The position numbers and the translations under genes are program-made. A stretch of 64,000 bases of DNA from Ensifer adhaerens (GTDB taxonomy: Bacteria > Pseudomonadota > Alphaproteobacteria > Rhizobiales > Rhizobiaceae): assembly GCF_002007205.1 (NCBI RefSeq), contig NZ_LAZS01000004.1, positions 186,001-250,000 of the forward strand, given 5' to 3'. The notes beneath the pieces were generated by a model. That model saw nothing but the letters and a program-made list of their open reading frames with translations. It searched no databases and was not told the origin of the DNA. Shown here piece after piece: positions 60,808 through 64,000 of the stretch (position 1 is its first letter; each line of letters opens with the position of its first letter).

Positions 60808-62820
60808 ATGCGCTTTTCACAGTCCTTTCTCGACGAGATACGCGACCGCGTTCCGATTTCGGACGTGATTGCCAAGCGCGTTTCCTGGGACCGGCGCAAG
60901 ACCAATGTTTCGCGCGGCGACTATTGGGCCTGCTGCCCCTTTCACGGCGAGAAGTCGCCGAGCTTTCACTGCGAGGACCGCAAGGGCCGCTACCATTGCT
61001 TCGGCTGCGGCGTTTCCGGCGACCACTTCCGCTTTCTCACCGATCTCGAAGGCCTGAGCTTTCCGGAAGCGGTGCAGCAGATCGCCGACATGGCGGGCGT
61101 TGCCATGCCGCAGCCGGATCCCCAGGCCGAGCGCCGGGAGAAGGAGCGCACAAGCCTGCTCGACGTGATGGAGCTGGCGACGGCGTTTTTCGAGGATCAG
61201 CTCCAGACGGCCAATGGCGCCAAGGCGCGTGCTTATCTGCGCGAGCGCGGGCTGACGGGGCGCACGATCGAGACCTTTCGCCTGGGCTTTGCGCCCGACA
61301 GCCGCAACGCGCTCAAGGAACATCTCGCGGGCAAGGGCGTCGCCAAGGAGCAGATCGAGGCCTGCGGCCTCGTCGTGCACGGGCCGGAGCTGCCCGTTTC
61401 CTATGACCGCTTCCGTGACCGCATCATGTTCCCGATCCTGTCGTCGCGCGAAAAGGTCATAGCGTTTGGCGGCCGCGCCATGTCGCCGGATGCGCCGGCC
61501 AAATACCTGAACTCGAACGAGACCGAGCTCTTCCACAAGGGCAACGTGCTTTACAACTTCGCCCGCGCCCGCCGTGCGGCGCAGGGAGGCGCCCGCGACG
61601 CCGGCGGGGACGACGCCAGCGGAACGATCATCGCCGTCGAAGGCTACATGGACGTGATCGCGCTGCACCAGGCGGGCGTCGAGAATGCCGTTGCGCCGCT
61701 CGGCACGGCGCTCACCGAAAACCAGCTCGACCTGCTCTGGAAGATGACGTCGCAGCCGGTGCTCTGCTTCGACGGCGACGGTGCGGGCATTCGCGCCGCC
61801 AACCGCGGCGTCGACCTTGCCCTGCCGCATCTGAAACCAGGCCGCTCGGTCCGCTTCGCCATGCTTCCCGACGGCAAGGACCCGGACGATCTCGTGCGCC
61901 AGGAAGGGCGCGCGCCCTTCGACAAGGTGCTCGCCAATGCGCGCTCGCTGGCCGAGATGGTCTGGCAGCGCGAAGTCCAGGGCGGGGCGTTCGACACGCC
62001 GGAAAAGCGTGCCGAGCTCGAAGCGCGGCTGAAGCAGGTGACATCGGTCATCGCCGATGAAAGCGTGCGACGCCATTACGGCCAGGACATGCGCGACCGG
62101 CTGCACGCCTTCCTGCAGTCGTCAGGGGCAGGGCGGGGCGAGCGGCGTCCCTTCGAGCGTGGCGGCCGGCAGGGCGGTGGCGGTGGGCCGCGCGGCGCCG
62201 GCGGACCACGGGGGCCGAATGCGAGCGGACCGACCGCAATCTCCGATCGGCTGGCGCGTTCGACGCTGGTCAGCGGACAGCAGGTGGCCCCGCTTCTGCG
62301 CGAGAGCGTGCTGGCGCTCACCATCGTCAACCACCCGCAATTGCTGTTCGACGAATATGACGAGATCTCGACGATCGAGTTTGATCATCGCGAGCTGCAG
62401 CGCTGCTGGGCGGCGGTCTTGAACGCGGCTGCAGCGCAGGGGCCACGCCTGAACCGCGACGATCTGCTCGAACAGTTGCAGGCCGAGGGCTTCGGCGCGC
62501 TGATTAGCGCGATCGACCAGCAGATCCGCTATGCGCGGCTGTGGACCGCGACGACGGCAGCCGCACCCGAAGACGCTCGCGAAGGTTATCTGCAGGCGCT
62601 GGCGCTGCACCAGCGCTCAAAGGCGCTGCACTGGCAGGTGCGCGAACTCGAGCGCGAACTGGCCTATGCGACCGAGGAGGGCGACCTCGAAGCGGTGCCG
62701 CAGCTCTTGCGCACGCTTCAGGAAGTGCAGCACGAGGTGACCCGGCTTGAAAACCAGGAGGCGATCATCGAGGGCTTCGGTGTGCTTTCGGGCCGCGTGA
62801 AGGGGCCGGCAGCGCGCTAA
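60808..62820 (+). CDS. dnaG: DNA primase
   Basis: A 670-residue primase. CHC2 zinc finger: Cys43, His46 in ACCPFHGEKSPSFHCEDRKG and Cys64, Cys67 in RYHCFGCG. Toprim core: IIAVEGYMDVIALHQAG and FDGDGAGIRAANRG. A Gly/Arg-rich linker at about 440-475 precedes the DnaB-binding C-terminal domain. AGAGG is before the ATG (MRFSQSFLDEIRDRV). No rpoD is seen downstream in the window. Confidence 0.97.
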   Translation: MRFSQSFLDEIRDRVPISDVIAKRVSWDRRKTNVSRGDYWACCPFHGEKSPSFHCEDRKGRYHCFGCGVSGDHFRFLTDLEGLSFPEAVQQIADMAGVAMPQPDPQAERREKERTSLLDVMELATAFFEDQLQTANGAKARAYLRERGLTGRTIETFRLGFAPDSRNALKEHLAGKGVAKEQIEACGLVVHGPELPVSYDRFRDRIMFPILSSREKVIAFGGRAMSPDAPAKYLNSNETELFHKGNVLYNFARARRAAQGGARDAGGDDASGTIIAVEGYMDVIALHQAGVENAVAPLGTALTENQLDLLWKMTSQPVLCFDGDGAGIRAANRGVDLALPHLKPGRSVRFAMLPDGKDPDDLVRQEGRAPFDKVLANARSLAEMVWQREVQGGAFDTPEKRAELEARLKQVTSVIADESVRRHYGQDMRDRLHAFLQSSGAGRGERRPFERGGRQGGGGGPRGAGGPRGPNASGPTAISDRLARSTLVSGQQVAPLLRESVLALTIVNHPQLLFDEYDEISTIEFDHRELQRCWAAVLNAAAAQGPRLNRDDLLEQLQAEGFGALISAIDQQIRYARLWTATTAAAPEDAREGYLQALALHQRSKALHWQVRELERELAYATEEGDLEAVPQLLRTLQEVQHEVTRLENQEAIIEGFGVLSGRVKGPAAR

Positions 62821-62877
62821 TTCGCCGATTTTCCAGCCGGCGCGGCGAAAGCTGGCCTGTTCTTGACGGGGTCTCGA

Positions 62878-63717
62878 CTATTCGCGCCAATGCTCAGCCA
62901 CCCACGGCGATGGGCGAATGTAGTGCCTGAGGTAGGTAAAAGGATTCTTCTCGTAGCGGTTGGGTGCAAACAGCCCGAGAATGTGGCCGAGCGGGGTGGA
63001 GACCTTGTCCTTCTTGCCGAACCGCCCCTCGATCGCATGCTGCGGCAGGATGTTGCGCGGGAACAACACGACGCGCGCGTCCTTCGGTAGCCGCGGCGCC
63101 AGGAAGTAGTTGAGCGGGAACGGCCGGCGGCAGTCCTGCCGGAAATGCAGCACCCAGCGGCGGGGGAAGAGCTTGGCCCCGCCCGGCGCATTGCGCGTGA
63201 CGAAGCGCTGCTCGAAACGGTATTCGTCAGCAATCCCTTGCGGGTCGGAGCGGAATTTCTCCTGCAACGGCACCAGCTTGCCGACCGGGAAGCGAAACAG
63301 CGAGGTCTGGCCGAGGCGTTCGAACGGTGTCGTCTGGTTGCGGGCGAGGATGACGTCGTCAGGCTCTCCTTCCTCGAAGAAACCATCGAGCGAACCGACG
63401 ATCACCAGGTCGAGGTCCAGGAACACGACGGGGCCCTTGAGATTGCCGAGCTTCGGCCCCCAGAGCCGCGATTTCTGCCAGATGCCGGGCGTGTTCTTGG
63501 GCATCTCGCCGATGTCCAGCGGCGGCAAATCCTCGCAGAGAATTTCCGATCGCAAGCCTTCGCGATTGTCGGTGAAGCAGGTAAAGGTGAAGGGCGGGGT
63601 GATGTTGCGCGCTACCATGGCATAGAGCCGGTTGATGAACGGTGCGCCGTATTTCGTACCCCAGTTGATGCAGATGACCTGCTTGACGCCGCCGCTCGCC
63701 GCCAGAATATTTGCCAT
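62878..63717 (-). CDS. Glycosyltransferase-like protein
   Basis: A 279-residue protein without signal. VKQVICINWGTKYGAPFINR then LYAMVARNITPPFTFTCFTD, and a DxD-like motif GPVVFLDLDLVIVGSLDGFF, as in nucleotide-sugar transferases of the GT8-like group. Acceptor unknown. GGGACG is before the ATG used (MANILAASGGVK). It converges with dnaG. Confidence 0.75.
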   Translation of the reverse strand: MANILAASGGVKQVICINWGTKYGAPFINRLYAMVARNITPPFTFTCFTDNREGLRSEILCEDLPPLDIGEMPKNTPGIWQKSRLWGPKLGNLKGPVVFLDLDLVIVGSLDGFFEEGEPDDVILARNQTTPFERLGQTSLFRFPVGKLVPLQEKFRSDPQGIADEYRFEQRFVTRNAPGGAKLFPRRWVLHFRQDCRRPFPLNYFLAPRLPKDARVVLFPRNILPQHAIEGRFGKKDKVSTPLGHILGLFAPNRYEKNPFTYLRHYIRPSPWVAEHWRE

Positions 63718-63912
63718 AGTTACGTCCCGATTTCTGCGCGTCACTAAAGTACCGATGCGTTGTCAAGGTCAAGCTGTCAAAGGGGCAATCCCCGAAGAAG
63801 CGCCTGCGCGCCCTTCGGGAAAACAGCTCTTGTCTCTTCAGTTGCGGCAAGGGCTATGGCATTGCCTGCGCTTCTTGCGATGATGACAAGAGTGATTCCC
63901 GAAGGAGATGTG

Positions 63913-64000
63913 ATGGAGTTCGTCGAAAGGGCGACGCCCTCAAGAAGCGCTGCCAGCAAGCTTTTCGACGAAGCCGGCCAGGCGCCGCTTGACGTGCTGA
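63913..64000 (+). CDS. Start of a gene cut by the window edge
   Basis: 29 codons, MEFVERATPSRSAASKLFDE then AGQAPLDVL. AAGGAGA lies six bases before the ATG, good evidence for real translation. Product not recognised from this short piece. Divergent from the glycosyltransferase-like gene. Confidence 0.5.
   Translation, partial: MEFVERATPSRSAASKLFDEAGQAPLDVL

Overview
The window reads as the chromosome of a high-GC alphaproteobacterium of the Rhizobiaceae, most likely the Sinorhizobium/Ensifer group. The grounds are the protein families (PetP/PetR-like MarR and OmpR pair, BA14K protein, rhizobial-length Pth and L25, AatA-type aminotransferase), the gene order, and several copies of roughly 100-bp two-hairpin repeats that resemble rhizobial RIME elements. 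It is mostly housekeeping DNA. I saw no rRNA, tRNA, CRISPR array, transposase or prophage genes.

Layout. 1-7 kb: a minus-strand MoxR / DUF58 / BatA-like membrane-protein operon, then a plus-strand DUF1285 - NUDIX CoA pyrophosphatase - CCA-adding enzyme operon, a DUF1059 protein, apt, a small protein and two tandem MaoC-fold proteins. 7-20 kb: a membrane protein, ychF, a small CHAT/caspase-like protein, clpS, a GFA-like pair divergent from a TetR gene with a clear palindromic operator, a terpene-cyclase-like toroid protein, pth, an orphan solute-binding protein with a GGDEF-EAL protein, rplY and benE. 20-24 kb: an AcoR-like regulator lacking the AAA+ domain, an aldehyde dehydrogenase and a DUF779 protein, followed by gene debris. 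24-34 kb: prs, a lipoprotein, an M24-fold protein, pgeF, a complete TRAP transporter operon on the other strand, midA and lgt. The TRAP operon looks inserted into an otherwise minus-strand housekeeping block.

34-46 kb: a UbiK-like factor, YbjN protein, proC, a LysR regulator, csaA, a phosphatase gene broken by a repeat element, a TPR protein, an EnvZ/OmpR-type two-component pair with a MarR regulator, ilvE, several small envelope proteins and a metallo-beta-lactamase-fold hydrolase. 46-54 kb: a cold-shock gene with a long upstream region, a DMT exporter, DUF3052, a PQQ-type sugar dehydrogenase, and a sortase with its VIT/vWA substrate carrying an LPQTA tail signal. 53-64 kb: aatA, an XRE regulator, an imine-reductase-like enzyme ending in a 23-bp perfect hairpin, an SDR with a divergent LysR, carA, a YqeY protein, a winged-helix-like unknown, dnaG and a glycosyltransferase-like protein. 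The last 88 bases open a gene cut by the window edge.

The most unusual points are the repeat element that interrupts the phosphatase gene next to csaA, the free-standing CHAT-like protein, the sortase/substrate pair, the M24-fold protein without the usual metal ligands, the TRAP operon within the lgt-midA-pgeF-prs block, and the long perfect hairpin at the end of the imine-reductase-like gene. None of these amounts to a proven new system; each is given with a decisive check.
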